NCBI RefSeq assembly: GCF_007744515.1
Contig: NZ_CP036268.1
Coordinates: 3,518,712 to 3,582,711, forward strand
Direction: 5' to 3'
From: Stratiformator vulcanicus
Lineage (GTDB): Bacteria > Planctomycetota > Planctomycetia > Planctomycetales > Planctomycetaceae
Length of the DNA: 64,000 bases
The translations under genes and the position numbers were made by a program. The notes beneath the pieces are model-generated. The model made no database searches, was not told the DNA's origin, and worked only from the letters and a program-made list of their open reading frames with translations. Of the stretch, positions 39,428 to 48,825 are shown in pieces; the stretch's first letter is position 1; each line of letters begins with the position of its first letter.

Positions 39428-40124
39428 GCGAAAAACACTTCAGGCCGATCGGCCAATGATTTCGAAGAAGATCAATACTTTGACGGCACTACACTTTGAA
39501 GGAACTGCTCGCCCGCGGTGTGACAGAAATTCCGTCGACCCTCGGAACCGAAGAGAGAATTTTCGGTCAGAATCGGTCGACGAGCGACCCATCACGTCGC
39601 GACGGAAGAACTTTCATCTAAGGACGATACGTTCCGGCTGCATTGAGTGTCAACGAGCGACCGACTCCATTCCTATTCGTAGCGCGACCTCCGTCAAAAT
39701 CCCGGCGAAACCGAATCGACCGATTCGACCGGTAGAGCGGGTAGAAACGGGCCGCTCAGAGGCCAAAACAATCTGAGCAACCTGTTTTATCAAAACAATG
39801 TGAATTATCGACAATCACTTTGGATCACGTTCGCCATCCGGTAGTCTGCGCGTTCGGTGGTGCCAAAGCGGGTCACGACCGAACAGCAGCGTTCGCGGCG
39901 GCCGCACTTGCAATGGCGGTCATCGCGATTACGTTTTTCGCGAACCGAAGTTTCAGTTGGCGAGACGAAAAGGTTTTCGGTTCCGGGATCACTGGACATC
40001 TCGGCTCGAAATGTTTCGACTCTGGATAGTCGCCGACAGTTACTCAGGTTAGGCGGATCGTGTTGTTTTGACTGAATCTCGACCAAGAACGGCGAGAGTC
40101 AGTGCGATGAAGTTCGTTGGACAC
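39428..40124. other. 697-bp gap between divergent genes, no gene seen
   Basis: Short frames at 39390-39776 (+) and 39805-40086 (-) are Arg/Ser/Cys-rich and do not look like proteins. An AT-rich stretch near 39772-39822 could hold promoter elements. I see no RNA gene or clear fold. Confidence 0.4.
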
Positions 40125-40155
40125 ATTCGAAATCGATTCCCATTCGATTTCGAAT
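40125..40155. promoter_or_regulatory. 11-bp perfect inverted repeat, possible operator of STAS gene
   Basis: ATTCGAAATCG at 40125-40135 is exactly repeated in reverse complement at 40145-40155 around a 9-base spacer. It lies 31 bases before the TTG start at 40187, between a probable promoter and the ribosome site GGAGGG (40174-40179). The size and spacing suit a dimeric regulator. Confidence 0.5.
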
Positions 40156-40186
40156 AGATAATTACGACATTCTGGAGGGCCGGAGT

Positions 40187-41071
40187 TTGTCGGCGACGCA
40201 GAGCTACTGTCGGTTCGAAGAAGTCAATCGCGACATTCTCCTTGTCGTTCCCCGGCCCGAGCTGAACGACGTGCAATGGGCGGACATCGAGCAGATCGGT
40301 GACGGAATCGTCAAGCGGATCAAGAGTCGGGCCCGGCCGAAGGTCGTGATCGATCTCGGTGACCTTAAATACATGGGCAGCGCGATGGTCGCGCTGCTGG
40401 TCCGAACGTGGAAAGCCGTTGACGAAAGTCGCGGCCGGATGGCCGTTTGCAACGTCAACGGACTTGTGACGGAAGTTCTCGACCTCGCCGGGTTGCGGGA
40501 AAAGTGGACGTTCACGTCAGACCGCGATAGCGCGATTCAATCGGTCGGTGGGAGTAGCTCGGCTGCGAGCGGTTCGGGGTCGGGTGGATCGTCGATGCTG
40601 CCGGCAATCGGGGCGATCGTCTCGATCTTGATCGCCGTGCTGGGACTCCTCGGAGTTCTCGGATTGGTCGATCTCGCCCCGCCGGTCTCACTGGCGCTGC
40701 TCGGACTCGGCGGAGTGGCAGGAATCATATTCGGCGTCCTCGCGGTCGCGAGCGGCGGCGACTTGGGCAAACTGATCGGCGGTGCGGCCGCCGCCGCCGC
40801 CGCGTTGGTGCTCGTCGGTGGATTGGTCGCAATGGCCTACGACAAAAACGGTGAAATCGTCATCGACGACCCATCCGATCCTTCGGAAGAGCAGGGCTTC
40901 GAGGGCTTCGAGGGCGACGCGGAAGCGGGGAGCCTCCTCGATGTGCCGGACGACCCTGAAGAGCTGGGCAATCCGGAGGAGGCAGGTCGTTCCGACGACG
41001 TTGGCCCCGGCTTTCCGACTGGCACGGCTGAGGAACCGCTCGATACGGATGCAGCCACCAGCCCTGAATAA
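40187..41071 (+). CDS. STAS-domain protein with membrane segments
   Basis: A 294-residue protein. A STAS domain (about 10-110) shows PRPELNDVQWADIEQIGD, the VVIDLGDLKYMGSAMVALLV core strand-helix and NVNGLVTEVLDLAGL. A Ser/Gly linker leads to three hydrophobic helices (about 130-215) and an acidic C-terminal tail (Asp/Glu/Pro-rich). The usual phosphorylatable Ser pair of SpoIIAA-type proteins is replaced by GSAM, with one Ser. The start is TTG at 40187, with GGAGGG 7 bases upstream. It is a possible anti-anti-sigma or signalling scaffold. The GspE-like gene follows in the same direction. Confidence 0.82.
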   Translation: MSATQSYCRFEEVNRDILLVVPRPELNDVQWADIEQIGDGIVKRIKSRARPKVVIDLGDLKYMGSAMVALLVRTWKAVDESRGRMAVCNVNGLVTEVLDLAGLREKWTFTSDRDSAIQSVGGSSSAASGSGSGGSSMLPAIGAIVSILIAVLGLLGVLGLVDLAPPVSLALLGLGGVAGIIFGVLAVASGGDLGKLIGGAAAAAAALVLVGGLVAMAYDKNGEIVIDDPSDPSEEQGFEGFEGDAEAGSLLDVPDDPEELGNPEEAGRSDDVGPGFPTGTAEEPLDTDAATSPE

Positions 41072-41156
41072 TGCCCGTCGAGATATCGTTGCTGATAACC
41101 CGAACTACTCCGCGGATCAACGACTCCGCGACCAACGACCGATCGACCGTATCCTT

Positions 41157-41189
41157 CACAGTAATTCCTGCACAGTAATTCCTGCACAG
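41157..41189 (+). repeat. 14-bp tandem repeat (CACAGTAATTCCTG)
   Basis: Two exact units plus a third that breaks into CACAGTATTTTTT. It lies between the STAS and ATPase genes, 56 bases before the ATPase start. The run of T at its end could act with it in partial transcription stop; no stem is evident. Confidence 0.6.
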
Positions 41190-41244
41190 TATTTTTTCTG
41201 ATCAACTCGATTCCCGCTGCGTCTGATCTTTGGAGCGCTATCTC

Positions 41245-42531
41245 ATGTCGACCGACCAGAGCGAATTGAAACCTGCGGAATCGTCCGCCACGCCTCGGCC
41301 TCAACCGTCCGGTAGTGGTGCGGGACGTCAGCGGGCGTTGCAGGCCGAGCTGACCGAGCTGGCCGAGGTGGTCGGCCCCGGTCCGCTCGTTGACCTATTG
41401 CTGGAACGTGCGTTTCAACTCAATGCGACCGACATCCATCTTGATCCCACCGCCGACGGCTTGCGGGTGCGGTTGCGGGTCGACGGCCTGCTGCATGACG
41501 TCCTCCGCCTGCCGACGGCGCTGCGAAGCAATGTCGTCTCCCGCGTGAAACTGCTCGCCGGGATGGATATCACCGAGCGCCGCCATGCGCAGGACGGCCA
41601 CATTTCGAATTCGGCGCTCAAGCACGAACGGGACGTCCGCGTCGGTAGCAGCCCGTCGATCTACGGCGAGCGACTGGTGCTAAGGCTGATGCCCGACGCG
41701 AGTGCGTTCACCAAATTGGACGAACTCGGACTCGATGACGACCAGTCCGAGATTTTGCTCAAGCAGTTGCGGCAGCCCTACGGAATGCTTCTGACCGTCG
41801 GGCCGGTCGGTTCCGGAAAATCGACCACAAGTTACAGTTGCGTCCACCTGCTCAACGAACCCGACCGCAGCGTGACCACGATCGAAGATCCGGTCGAGCG
41901 TCGGGTTGAAGGCATCAACCAGATTCAGGTCGAGCCGAAGATCGGGTTCGGATTTCCCGAGGCCCTCCGCGGCGTCCTGCGGATGGACCCGAACATCATG
42001 ATGGTCGGAGAAATTCGCGACCCGGAGACCGCGCACATCGCCGCCCGCGCAGGATTGACCGGGGTCCTGGTCATTAGTTCCCTGCACGCCAACGATGCGA
42101 TCTCGTCGATCGACGTCCTGCGTGAATTCGGAATCCCGCCGATGTTCATCGCCGACTCGGTGAACTGCATCGTATCGCAGCGTCTGCTCCGCAAAGTCTG
42201 CCCGCAATCTCACGAGACGTATCACCCAGACGGGGCCGAGTGCGAATTGCTTGGTTTGAACTACGAAGAAGCCGAGAATATCGAGCTGGTCCGCGGTGTT
42301 CCGGCCGAAGTCAATTTTCACACCGGCTACGCCGGTCGTACGGCAATTTTCGAGGTGCTTCCGATCGACGAAGAACTCCGCAAGTCGATCCGCCGCGGCG
42401 CATCGCAGGGTGACTTGCGAGAGTTGGCAATCAGCAAGGGGATGCAGACACTCGAGATGTCCGCTCGGAAAAAAGTTCTCGCCGGTGAGACGACGACCGA
42501 AGAGATGCTACGCGTCCTGATGTCGACTTGA
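41245..42531 (+). CDS. GspE/PilB-type secretion ATPase
   Basis: A 428-residue ATPase of the type II secretion / type IV pilus family. It has Walker A GPVGSGKS at 186-193, an Asp-box VTTIEDPVE, Walker [24 protein letters not shown], a His-box [12 protein letters not shown] and [12 protein letters not shown]. The early NATDIHLDP is the usual start of the N2 domain. The large N1 domain is missing, and the four-Cys zinc site is reduced to one Cys (CPQSH). These make it shorter than full GspE (about 500). Other secretion genes are not in the window. The ATG at 41245 (MSTDQSE) is the likely start. Confidence 0.9.
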   Translation: MSTDQSELKPAESSATPRPQPSGSGAGRQRALQAELTELAEVVGPGPLVDLLLERAFQLNATDIHLDPTADGLRVRLRVDGLLHDVLRLPTALRSNVVSRVKLLAGMDITERRHAQDGHISNSALKHERDVRVGSSPSIYGERLVLRLMPDASAFTKLDELGLDDDQSEILLKQLRQPYGMLLTVGPVGSGKSTTSYSCVHLLNEPDRSVTTIEDPVERRVEGINQIQVEPKIGFGFPEALRGVLRMDPNIMMVGEIRDPETAHIAARAGLTGVLVISSLHANDAISSIDVLREFGIPPMFIADSVNCIVSQRLLRKVCPQSHETYHPDGAECELLGLNYEEAENIELVRGVPAEVNFHTGYAGRTAIFEVLPIDEELRKSIRRGASQGDLRELAISKGMQTLEMSARKKVLAGETTTEEMLRVLMST

Positions 42532-42556
42532 GCATTCGGGACTTCGCCCAATAAGA

Positions 42557-42588
42557 AAGCCCACGCGTTGCGACGCGTGGGCTTTTCT
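42557..42588 (+). terminator. intrinsic terminator after GspE-like gene
   Basis: GCCCACGCG and CGCGTGGGC form a perfect 9-bp stem around TTGCGA, and TTTTCTATT follows directly. It lies 26 bases after the ATPase stop. This is the clearest terminator of the window. Confidence 0.92.
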
Positions 42589-42871
42589 ATTGATAAACAA
42601 ACGAAACGGAAGTCACAAAAACAACGCCCGGCCGGACGGGGGAAGACGGCTTCCGTGCCGAGTCAACCATCCCTGGTGCAGAGGGTGGTGCTCGAACGGC
42701 AAGGGGGGTGCTGAGTGAGTCGTCGTCCTCAACCCCGCCCGATGGCCGGACGTCGAAGGTGCTTCCTTTCAAAAAGTGACTGATCGTTAAGCAGAAGATC
42801 GTCAAACCGTGAGGCGCTGGGCAGGCTCCGTCCCGCCCAATGATTCCTTGAGTTGTTGCGCTGCGGATCGC
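42589..42871. other. 283-bp gap, no gene seen
   Basis: The frame 42587-42805 on the minus strand is Pro/Ser/Val-rich and lacks a protein-like pattern. I see nothing else in this stretch beyond the end of mraZ transcription. Confidence 0.4.
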
Positions 42872-43360
42872 TTAGGAAGTCATTTCGCGGAAGAGCCCGG
42901 TGAAGGCCGGCATGTCTTCGCGAAGTTGTTCCAGCCACGCTTCCGGATTCCATATCTCCAAACAGACAACGGCTCCGACGACAATCACATCACCTCCCGT
43001 CGGAACGCCGAGAAACTCTCGGAAACCTTCGGGGATGAGCAGCCGCGACTGATTCGGGTTGGCGAGTTTCACCTCCCGCGATCGTGTCGACAGCATCCGT
43101 CCGAGTCGCTGCACGTCCTCCCATCGCTGTTCCATACGTCCGGCTTGAATCTTCTGCCGAACCAAATCGACGCCAGCCTGCTGACGCGAATGCCAATCGG
43201 CATAGGGCCACAGACTCAGGCATCCATACCGCTCCTTCGTCAGAATCGATTTCCCATCGTGGTCGCTCGCGCTGCCAGCAAGTTCGGCCGGCAACGACAG
43301 GCGATGTCGCTCATCGAGCGCTCGCTTGTATTCGCCGGATAGGAACGTGTCGGTTGCCAT
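42872..43360 (-). CDS. mraZ: MraZ transcriptional regulator (orphan)
   Basis: A 162-residue DNA-binding protein of the MraZ/AbrB-like fold: [22 protein letters not shown] opening the first half-domain and [20 protein letters not shown] in the second. A C-terminal Trp/Glu-rich helix follows. In most bacteria mraZ heads the division-and-wall cluster with rsmH next. Here no rsmH or other dcw gene follows, and the gene stands alone. GTGGG boxes upstream suggest that it still regulates itself. The ATG at 43360 is the family start. Confidence 0.93.
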   Translation of the reverse strand: MATDTFLSGEYKRALDERHRLSLPAELAGSASDHDGKSILTKERYGCLSLWPYADWHSRQQAGVDLVRQKIQAGRMEQRWEDVQRLGRMLSTRSREVKLANPNQSRLLIPEGFREFLGVPTGGDVIVVGAVVCLEIWNPEAWLEQLREDMPAFTGLFREMTS

Positions 43361-43406
43361 GGGTGGCTCGGCCGTCAGATTTGCCCGAACCTCCTATGGG
43401 CGGAAT

Positions 43407-43530
43407 TCCCACGATCAGCGATCGCTTCTTTTCCTGATGGGCTGATTTCCCACACAGGAGAGAGAAGAATACGGCGAGCCCAACCAGTTGGCAATCATAA
43501 TCGGCACAATTCCCACGATTTCCCACAATT
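43407..43530 (-). promoter_or_regulatory. putative MraZ operator boxes
   Basis: On the mraZ strand, GTGGGA occurs four times: a pair with 10-bp spacing (43511-43516 and 43521-43526, within two near-identical decamers) and single boxes at 43407-43412 and 43448-43453. The known MraZ binding sites of other bacteria are direct TGGGN repeats spaced by 5 nt, which matches the pair. An AT-rich piece separates the boxes. The binding itself is inferred. Confidence 0.7.
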
Positions 43531-43554
43531 GCGGAAGAGCCCTGAAGAGCGGGA

Positions 43555-43580
43555 CACAAGCTCGCAGCGCTAGCAAGGGA
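43555..43580 (-). repeat. dispersed 26-bp repeat, copy 2
   Basis: Reverse-complement match (24 of 26) to positions 39-64. Downstream, a 30-base phrase around AAGGGACGC recurs loosely at 43858-43890. Together with the element at 43681 this makes the gap 43531-43936 a repeat cluster with no gene. Confidence 0.6.
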
Positions 43581-43680
43581 CGCTATCTCACGCTGACCGA
43601 TGCGCGAGCAACTCCGCTCCGCAGAAGCGGAAAGCGAGTTAAGGCGCGCAAGCCTATCTAAGACCTGCTCGTCAACCTGG

Positions 43681-43822
43681 AGTGGCCCGGACAACGTCCG
43701 GGCGGCACAGCCGCAAGAGCATTCAGCTACCGACCACAATTAACATTGGGCGCCCGACTGGCAGTGACATCTCTGCCCAAATGCTCTTGTCGCTCCGCGA
43801 CCCGGACGGCGTCCGGGCCACT
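43681..43822. mobile_element. 142-bp MITE/REPIN-like element with 43-bp inverted ends
   Basis: The left end (43681-43723) and the right end (43780-43822) are imperfect reverse complements over 43 bases: both start AGTGGCCCGGAC and end CAAGAGCATT when read inwards. Each arm also folds on itself (GCCCGGAC with GTCCGGGC on the left). The 56-base centre is unrelated to the arms and has no frame. There is no transposase. It fits a non-autonomous element in the mraZ-DUF1570 gap. Confidence 0.75.
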
Positions 43823-43936
43823 CGTCGCCACAAAACTTGGGTCATGACGAGGCCGCACGTAAGGGACGCAAGCTCTCGCTGCCTGATGCTGAAACACCCT
43901 TGCGCTGCGAGATGCGATCGCGTGGGAAAGCTGCCC

Positions 43937-45184
43937 TCAGTCGCGGATGCCCGAGATCGAAACTTTGAGCGAACCGTCGTTGTCGCCCAAGCTGCCCCAG
44001 TCATCACTGCAGCGAAGGTAAAGGTGACCCGACTCATCCGCGGTCCAAGTCAAATCCGCTCCGAGTTCGAACGGATCGCTCAGCGCGTAGCTGTCGGGAT
44101 CGAACAGCACGCCCATCAGCCGACCGCTACCGTCCGCGTCACCGTCTCCGGTCAATTCTGCGGCCTCCTTCGCGGTCTTCCACTGCCCGGTGGTCTGCAC
44201 CTGATAGCTCTGACCTTCCTGAACCGCCAATCGACTCGGCTGCCATCCGCCGTCCGCGTTGACCCGCGCCACGAGTCGCCGCCCGCGCCGCAGCGGAACC
44301 GATTTGACTCTCCAGTTCCAGGCAATGAGGTCGGCTCGCAACCCGTTGTCGATCACGTCGAGAAAGAATCGGTACTCGAATTCGATCTCTTTGGCCGAGT
44401 TGCCGTAGGCCTGCTCGAAAGAGTCGGGCCGATCGAGCAGCAGATTCATTCCGAGCGGGCGAAATCGCTTGGAGTAATTGGGATTGTTCGCCAGCAGATG
44501 ACACAGCGCCCAGCGCCACGTGTAGTTCTGCCAGCTATCGCCGGTTGTCTCGTCGGAGTTCACGATCTCGTTGAAGCTCTTCACCTCGTTCGACTGCAAA
44601 TAGCGCAGCACGTGTTGCGGAAGCTGCACGCTTTGATCGCTATCGTCCCAATAGGCTCCCATCTCGGCCATACCCTCGCTGTACCAGAGCGGGCCGGTTC
44701 GCCCGAACGTCTGCGAGCAATAGGCATGAACGGCCTCGTGCAGGGGCGTCCCTTCGCGCGTCGACGCGTAGACCCGCGCATCGGCATTGAGGAGCCGGCC
44801 GGCCCGCCACTGCGACTGGGAGATCGTGATCCCGCCGCCGCTCCGGACCGAAGCCAGACCTTCGAGCGGAATACCTCCCGCCGGCCATTTCGAAACGTCG
44901 TCCACCACGTAGCAGTAAATCGTTTTACGATTGGGCTGCCCCCAGTACTTGGAGATCAGCACGAGCATCTTTTCGAGCCGGACGAGAAGCTCTTCGGCCT
45001 CATCCTTGGGCAGATCGGTCCGCACGACGAAATTGCGGGACCGATAGTCGGCGACATCAGAGTCGGCCGCCGGGGCAGTTCCGGGAGCGACCCGCTGACC
45101 GACTTGAGCTTGCGCCGGTGTCGACAACATGTTGAGCGCGAGCACGCAGAGCGTAAGTACGGGAAGCCGGAGCCGATACGACAT
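43937..45184 (-). CDS. secreted DUF1570 zincin-like protein
   Basis: A 415-residue protein with a signal peptide (residues 1-26, ending AQA). A predicted metal site follows: LHEAVH, H149-E150-x-x-H153, then LWYSEGMAEMGAYW with E170 and E174 as third-ligand candidates, typical of gluzincins. Its N-terminal region RNFVVRTDLPKDEAEELLVRLEKM fits the DUF1570 family. The C-terminal 130 residues are beta-rich with a LYLRCSDDWGSLGDN motif and may bind a polymer. Peptidase activity is likely but unproven. It is exported and probably periplasmic or surface-bound. Confidence 0.85.
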   Translation of the reverse strand: MSYRLRLPVLTLCVLALNMLSTPAQAQVGQRVAPGTAPAADSDVADYRSRNFVVRTDLPKDEAEELLVRLEKMLVLISKYWGQPNRKTIYCYVVDDVSKWPAGGIPLEGLASVRSGGGITISQSQWRAGRLLNADARVYASTREGTPLHEAVHAYCSQTFGRTGPLWYSEGMAEMGAYWDDSDQSVQLPQHVLRYLQSNEVKSFNEIVNSDETTGDSWQNYTWRWALCHLLANNPNYSKRFRPLGMNLLLDRPDSFEQAYGNSAKEIEFEYRFFLDVIDNGLRADLIAWNWRVKSVPLRRGRRLVARVNADGGWQPSRLAVQEGQSYQVQTTGQWKTAKEAAELTGDGDADGSGRLMGVLFDPDSYALSDPFELGADLTWTADESGHLYLRCSDDWGSLGDNDGSLKVSISGIRD

Positions 45185-45447
45185 CTATTTCGCCTTCGTG
45201 CCGAGGAGCCTTTTTGCCGATGAGTTATCTCGCACCAAATAGTCACCAGTTCATCGTGCAGGGTCAACCGGCAGCACAAGCCGCACGATGAAAGTTTTCT
45301 GATCGACAATACTGCGGGATGATTGTCTTACAAATCCGACTCGTCCGCGGAACCCGCAACGTCACGGGCGAGCGTCTCGACGAGCGCATCCTATTTGCCG
45401 AAACGCGTCAACGAATTCGTGAGCCGACTGCTTCAATTCCACCTTTT

Positions 45448-47532
45448 TCAATCCCACATTGAATCGAGGCGTTGATCGACCGCGGAACGGACGTTGGCGA
45501 GGGGTTCGGTCGACAGCGGCTTTTCCGGCAGCGGTTCGCCGCCGGCGGAGCGTTCGTTGAATCGACTTTGGACGTCTCCGCTGAGAAATCGAGACAGCGG
45601 CGTGAAGCCGTACGCGTCACTCAGACCGCGGCGTTTCGTGTATTGGCGTAACGGATGGCAGCAGTAGAGGTGGGTGCGAGCCCGCGTGAGCGCGACGTAG
45701 CAAAGACGTCGCTCCTCGTCGATTTTTTCGTCGCTCTCGAGCGACATGTCCGACGGAATGGCCCCGTCGTAGCAATTCATGACGAAAACCGCGTCGAACT
45801 CCAAACCCTTGGCCGAGTGGATCGTACTGAGCGTCAGAAAGTCTTCGTCCTCTTCCGGAGGACGACTCGCAAGTTCGCGGGTCGACGTCGGCGGATCGAG
45901 CGTCATCTCGGTTAGAAACGATCGGCGATCGGACGAACGAGCCGACAGCACTTCCAATTGTTCGAGGTCCTTTCGCCGCGTTGCCGCATGGTCGTGAACG
46001 AACTCGATCAGCCCATCATAAAACAGCCGGACGGCCCGAACCTGCTCTTCGACGCTCATCCAGGCATCGTCGGCTCCGAGCAGTTGCCGCAACAGTTTCA
46101 CGAAGCCGGGCCAAAATTCTTTCGTCGCGGCGGGCGGGTTGAAGTCGTCCCACGCGGCAAAGTCGTGATCGGCCTCGCGAAGTCGATCGGCGAGTCGGGC
46201 GGCCGACTTCTCGCCGATTCCCGGCAATAACGTGAGGACTCGGCGAGCGGACAGGCTGTCCCGCGGATTCTCCGCCAGACGCAAAAACGCCACGAGGTCT
46301 TTGACGTGGGCCGTCTCGATAAACTTGATCCCGCCATATTTGTGGAACGGAATCCCCCGCCGGTTCAGTTCAATCTCGAGCGGGGCGCTGTGATACGAAC
46401 TGCGAAACAACACCGCCTGCCCACGCAATTCAAACCCCTGTTCGGTCAAAGCGAGCACTTCATCGGCAATGAAGGAAGCCTGTTCCGCTTCGTCTTGAGC
46501 CCGAACCAGCATCGGTCGCGGCCCATCGGGCCGGCTTGCCCGCAAGTTCTTTTCGAGCCGCTCGGTCGCCCCGCCGATCACGTCATTGGCAAGGTCGAGA
46601 ATCGGCTGCCGACTGCGATAGTTCAATTCCAACGGCACGATCGTCGCGTCCCCGAACGTGTCGGTGAAATCGAGGATGTTCCGCACCGTCGCGCCGCGAA
46701 AACCGTAAATCGCTTGAGCGTCATCTCCCACGACGGTCAGTCCGTCACCATCGGGACGCAGTTGCCGCAAGATGCTCGCCTGCAGCGGGTTCGTGTCTTG
46801 GTATTCGTCGACCAGCACATGGTCGAACTGCTTCCGCAGCATCGGCCCGGCTCGCTCGTCGGCGAGCAATTGATCCCAATAGAGGAGCAGGTCGTCGTAA
46901 TCCAGGACTGCTTCAGCCCGTTTTCGCTCGCGGTAGGAGCGAAACAAGTCGCGAAGTCCATCGGAGAAGTCGATCAGATGGGGATAGTCGTTCTCAAGAG
47001 TCTCAGTAAGCCCGACGCCCGTGTTGACGATTCTGCTGTAGACCGCGGTGCAGGTCGCTTTCTTGGGGAACTTCGGCATTTTTTGCGGCAGTTCGAGTTC
47101 GCCCCGCACGGCATTGACGATGTCCTCGGCATCGGCTCGGTCGACAACCGTGAAGTCGGGCGGCAGCCCGACACCGGAACCGAACTGCCGCAGCAACCGC
47201 GCCGAGACCGCGTGAAACGTACCGCCGACCACTCCTCGCGCGGCCATCCGCGGATCGGAAGGACCAGAGGGAGTATCGATCTTCCGCAGCGACGCCTCGA
47301 CCCGCTGCAACATCTCCGCCGCTGCCCGTCGCGTAAACGTCAGTAGTAGGATCCGCCGCGGGTCGGCCCCGCGGGCGATCAGCGCCGCAACGCGATGCGT
47401 GAGCGTGGTCGTCTTTCCGGTCCCCGCCCCCGCCACGATCAGCAGCGGTCCGCCTTCGTGCGTCACGGCGATGCGCTGATCCTCGTTCAGGTCGCTCAGC
47501 AAATTCGGCGGGGTTGTCGCTCCGTCCGTCAT
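45448..47532 (-). CDS. UvrD/PcrA-type ATP-dependent DNA helicase
   Basis: A 694-residue superfamily 1 helicase. Motifs seen: Q motif LNEDQRIAV, Walker A GAGTGKTT at 34-41, DYDDLLLYW, motif II VDEYQDTN, GDDAQAIYGFRGA (motif III), LELNYRSRQ (IV), STIHSAKGLEFDAVFV (V) and YVALTRARTHLYCC (VI). It could serve in repair or replication restart; UvrD and PcrA cannot be separated from sequence alone. The frame opens at 47682, but the ATG at 47532 (MTDGATTPP) is the likely start. It is divergent from the DapA-like gene. Confidence 0.94.
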   Translation of the reverse strand: MTDGATTPPNLLSDLNEDQRIAVTHEGGPLLIVAGAGTGKTTTLTHRVAALIARGADPRRILLLTFTRRAAAEMLQRVEASLRKIDTPSGPSDPRMAARGVVGGTFHAVSARLLRQFGSGVGLPPDFTVVDRADAEDIVNAVRGELELPQKMPKFPKKATCTAVYSRIVNTGVGLTETLENDYPHLIDFSDGLRDLFRSYRERKRAEAVLDYDDLLLYWDQLLADERAGPMLRKQFDHVLVDEYQDTNPLQASILRQLRPDGDGLTVVGDDAQAIYGFRGATVRNILDFTDTFGDATIVPLELNYRSRQPILDLANDVIGGATERLEKNLRASRPDGPRPMLVRAQDEAEQASFIADEVLALTEQGFELRGQAVLFRSSYHSAPLEIELNRRGIPFHKYGGIKFIETAHVKDLVAFLRLAENPRDSLSARRVLTLLPGIGEKSAARLADRLREADHDFAAWDDFNPPAATKEFWPGFVKLLRQLLGADDAWMSVEEQVRAVRLFYDGLIEFVHDHAATRRKDLEQLEVLSARSSDRRSFLTEMTLDPPTSTRELASRPPEEDEDFLTLSTIHSAKGLEFDAVFVMNCYDGAIPSDMSLESDEKIDEERRLCYVALTRARTHLYCCHPLRQYTKRRGLSDAYGFTPLSRFLSGDVQSRFNERSAGGEPLPEKPLSTEPLANVRSAVDQRLDSMWD

Positions 47533-47764
47533 CCGGCCCTCATGGCTGCAGTCGTGTGATCTCGCGGCTGTGGGTGTAAATTGCTCGTCACAGCAGGCAC
47601 CGATTGGTTGCGATTCGCGAAACGCACCGGCGCTGCCTCGGTGGGACGATCCCCATCTTCGCCAGTCAGACCGATCATGCAATCAAGGCGACTCACCGAA
47701 TCGCGGCTGGTCCGACTCACCGTGTTTCGGCTGCGTCTCCATATCAATCATGAATAATAGCGAC

Positions 47765-48703
47765 ATGACACCATTTGACCTGCTGACGCCATCGCGAAAA
47801 CCGCGCGGGATTTCGGCCGTGCTGATTCCCTTTCTTCCGGACGGTGAGATCGACTGGGACGCCTTCCGCGCCCACGTCGTGCGGACCGCCGACGCCGGGT
47901 TGGAGCCGGCCGTCAACATGGATACCGGTTACGTCAATCTCTTGACGGCCGAACAGAAACAGACCGCGCTCGAGCACACACGCGACGCCCTCGGCGGTCG
48001 ACCATTCGTCGCCGGGGCCTTCGTCGCCGATCAACCGGGAGCAAAATTCGACGCCGACACCTACGGGCGCGAGATCGAACAAATCGAATCGTTCGGCGGA
48101 GTCCCCGTCATCTTCCAATCGTACGGCCTGATCGAACAACCGGGGCCGGAGATCGTCACCTCTTACGAAACAATCTCGCGATCATGCGATAAATTCATCG
48201 GTTTTGAACTGACACAAGCGCTGGCGCTGTTTGGATCAATTTACGACCTCGACACCTATGGCGGAATGATGCAAATCAAGAAGTGCATCGGTGCGAAGCA
48301 CTCCTCGTTTGACCGCGAACCCGAATGGGAACGGCTTCGGTTAAGAAACAAACTTCGGCCCGACTTCCACGTCTTTACCGGGAATGACTTCGCGATCGAC
48401 ATGATTCAATACGGCAGCGATTATTTGTTAGGATTAAGCACCTTCGGCCCCGATTTGTTTGCCCGCCGCGACGACTTGTGGGCGAACGGAAACCCCGCGT
48501 GGCTACAGCTTAACGATGTCTTACAATACCTCGGCTACTTCGCATTCCGATCACCCGGACCAGCCTATAAACACACCGCGGCTCAATTTCTGAAACTCCG
48601 CGGATGGGCCCAGACATCGCAGACCCACCCCAATAGTCCGACACGACCGGAAAGCGATATGGAAATCCTAAAAGAAATCGCCGAACGATTAAGTTTGAAA
48701 TAA
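47765..48703 (+). CDS. DapA-family (DHDPS/NAL superfamily) aldolase-like protein
   Basis: A 312-residue TIM-barrel enzyme of the dihydrodipicolinate synthase / N-acetylneuraminate lyase superfamily. The opening GISAVLIPFLPDGEIDWDAFRAHV is typical. The Schiff-base Lys is probably within GMMQIKKCIGAKHSSF, and VFTGND with a catalytic-type aromatic-Asp follows. Substrate cannot be assigned; dedicated lysine synthesis is not implied, since several planctomycete paralogues differ. I chose the ATG at 47765 (MTPFDLL); the ATG at 47750 is an alternative. Confidence 0.88.
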   Translation: MTPFDLLTPSRKPRGISAVLIPFLPDGEIDWDAFRAHVVRTADAGLEPAVNMDTGYVNLLTAEQKQTALEHTRDALGGRPFVAGAFVADQPGAKFDADTYGREIEQIESFGGVPVIFQSYGLIEQPGPEIVTSYETISRSCDKFIGFELTQALALFGSIYDLDTYGGMMQIKKCIGAKHSSFDREPEWERLRLRNKLRPDFHVFTGNDFAIDMIQYGSDYLLGLSTFGPDLFARRDDLWANGNPAWLQLNDVLQYLGYFAFRSPGPAYKHTAAQFLKLRGWAQTSQTHPNSPTRPESDMEILKEIAERLSLK

Positions 48704-48825
48704 TTTTATTCTTCAACAACAGAAAATCGCGGGCCTTCATTTCATTTCTCAACCATCCTCGCGCAACTCTCTTTCATCTATTAGAGGACAGACGGTGCAC
48801 CGCCTCTACTCACCCCGCTGGTGGG

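Noticed and set aside
39390-40086. Two frames (128 and 93 residues) in the 759-bp gap
   Set aside because: Composition is irregular (Arg/Ser/Cys), starts lack ribosome sites, and they overlap each other's flanks. I treat the gap as non-coding.
43682-45223. 513-residue plus-strand frame
   Set aside because: It is opposite the DUF1570 gene, which has a signal peptide and an HExxH motif. The frame itself is Arg/His/Val-rich without domains.
46306-47346. 346-residue plus-strand frame
   Set aside because: Shadow of the UvrD-type helicase, whose motifs are all in the minus-strand frame.
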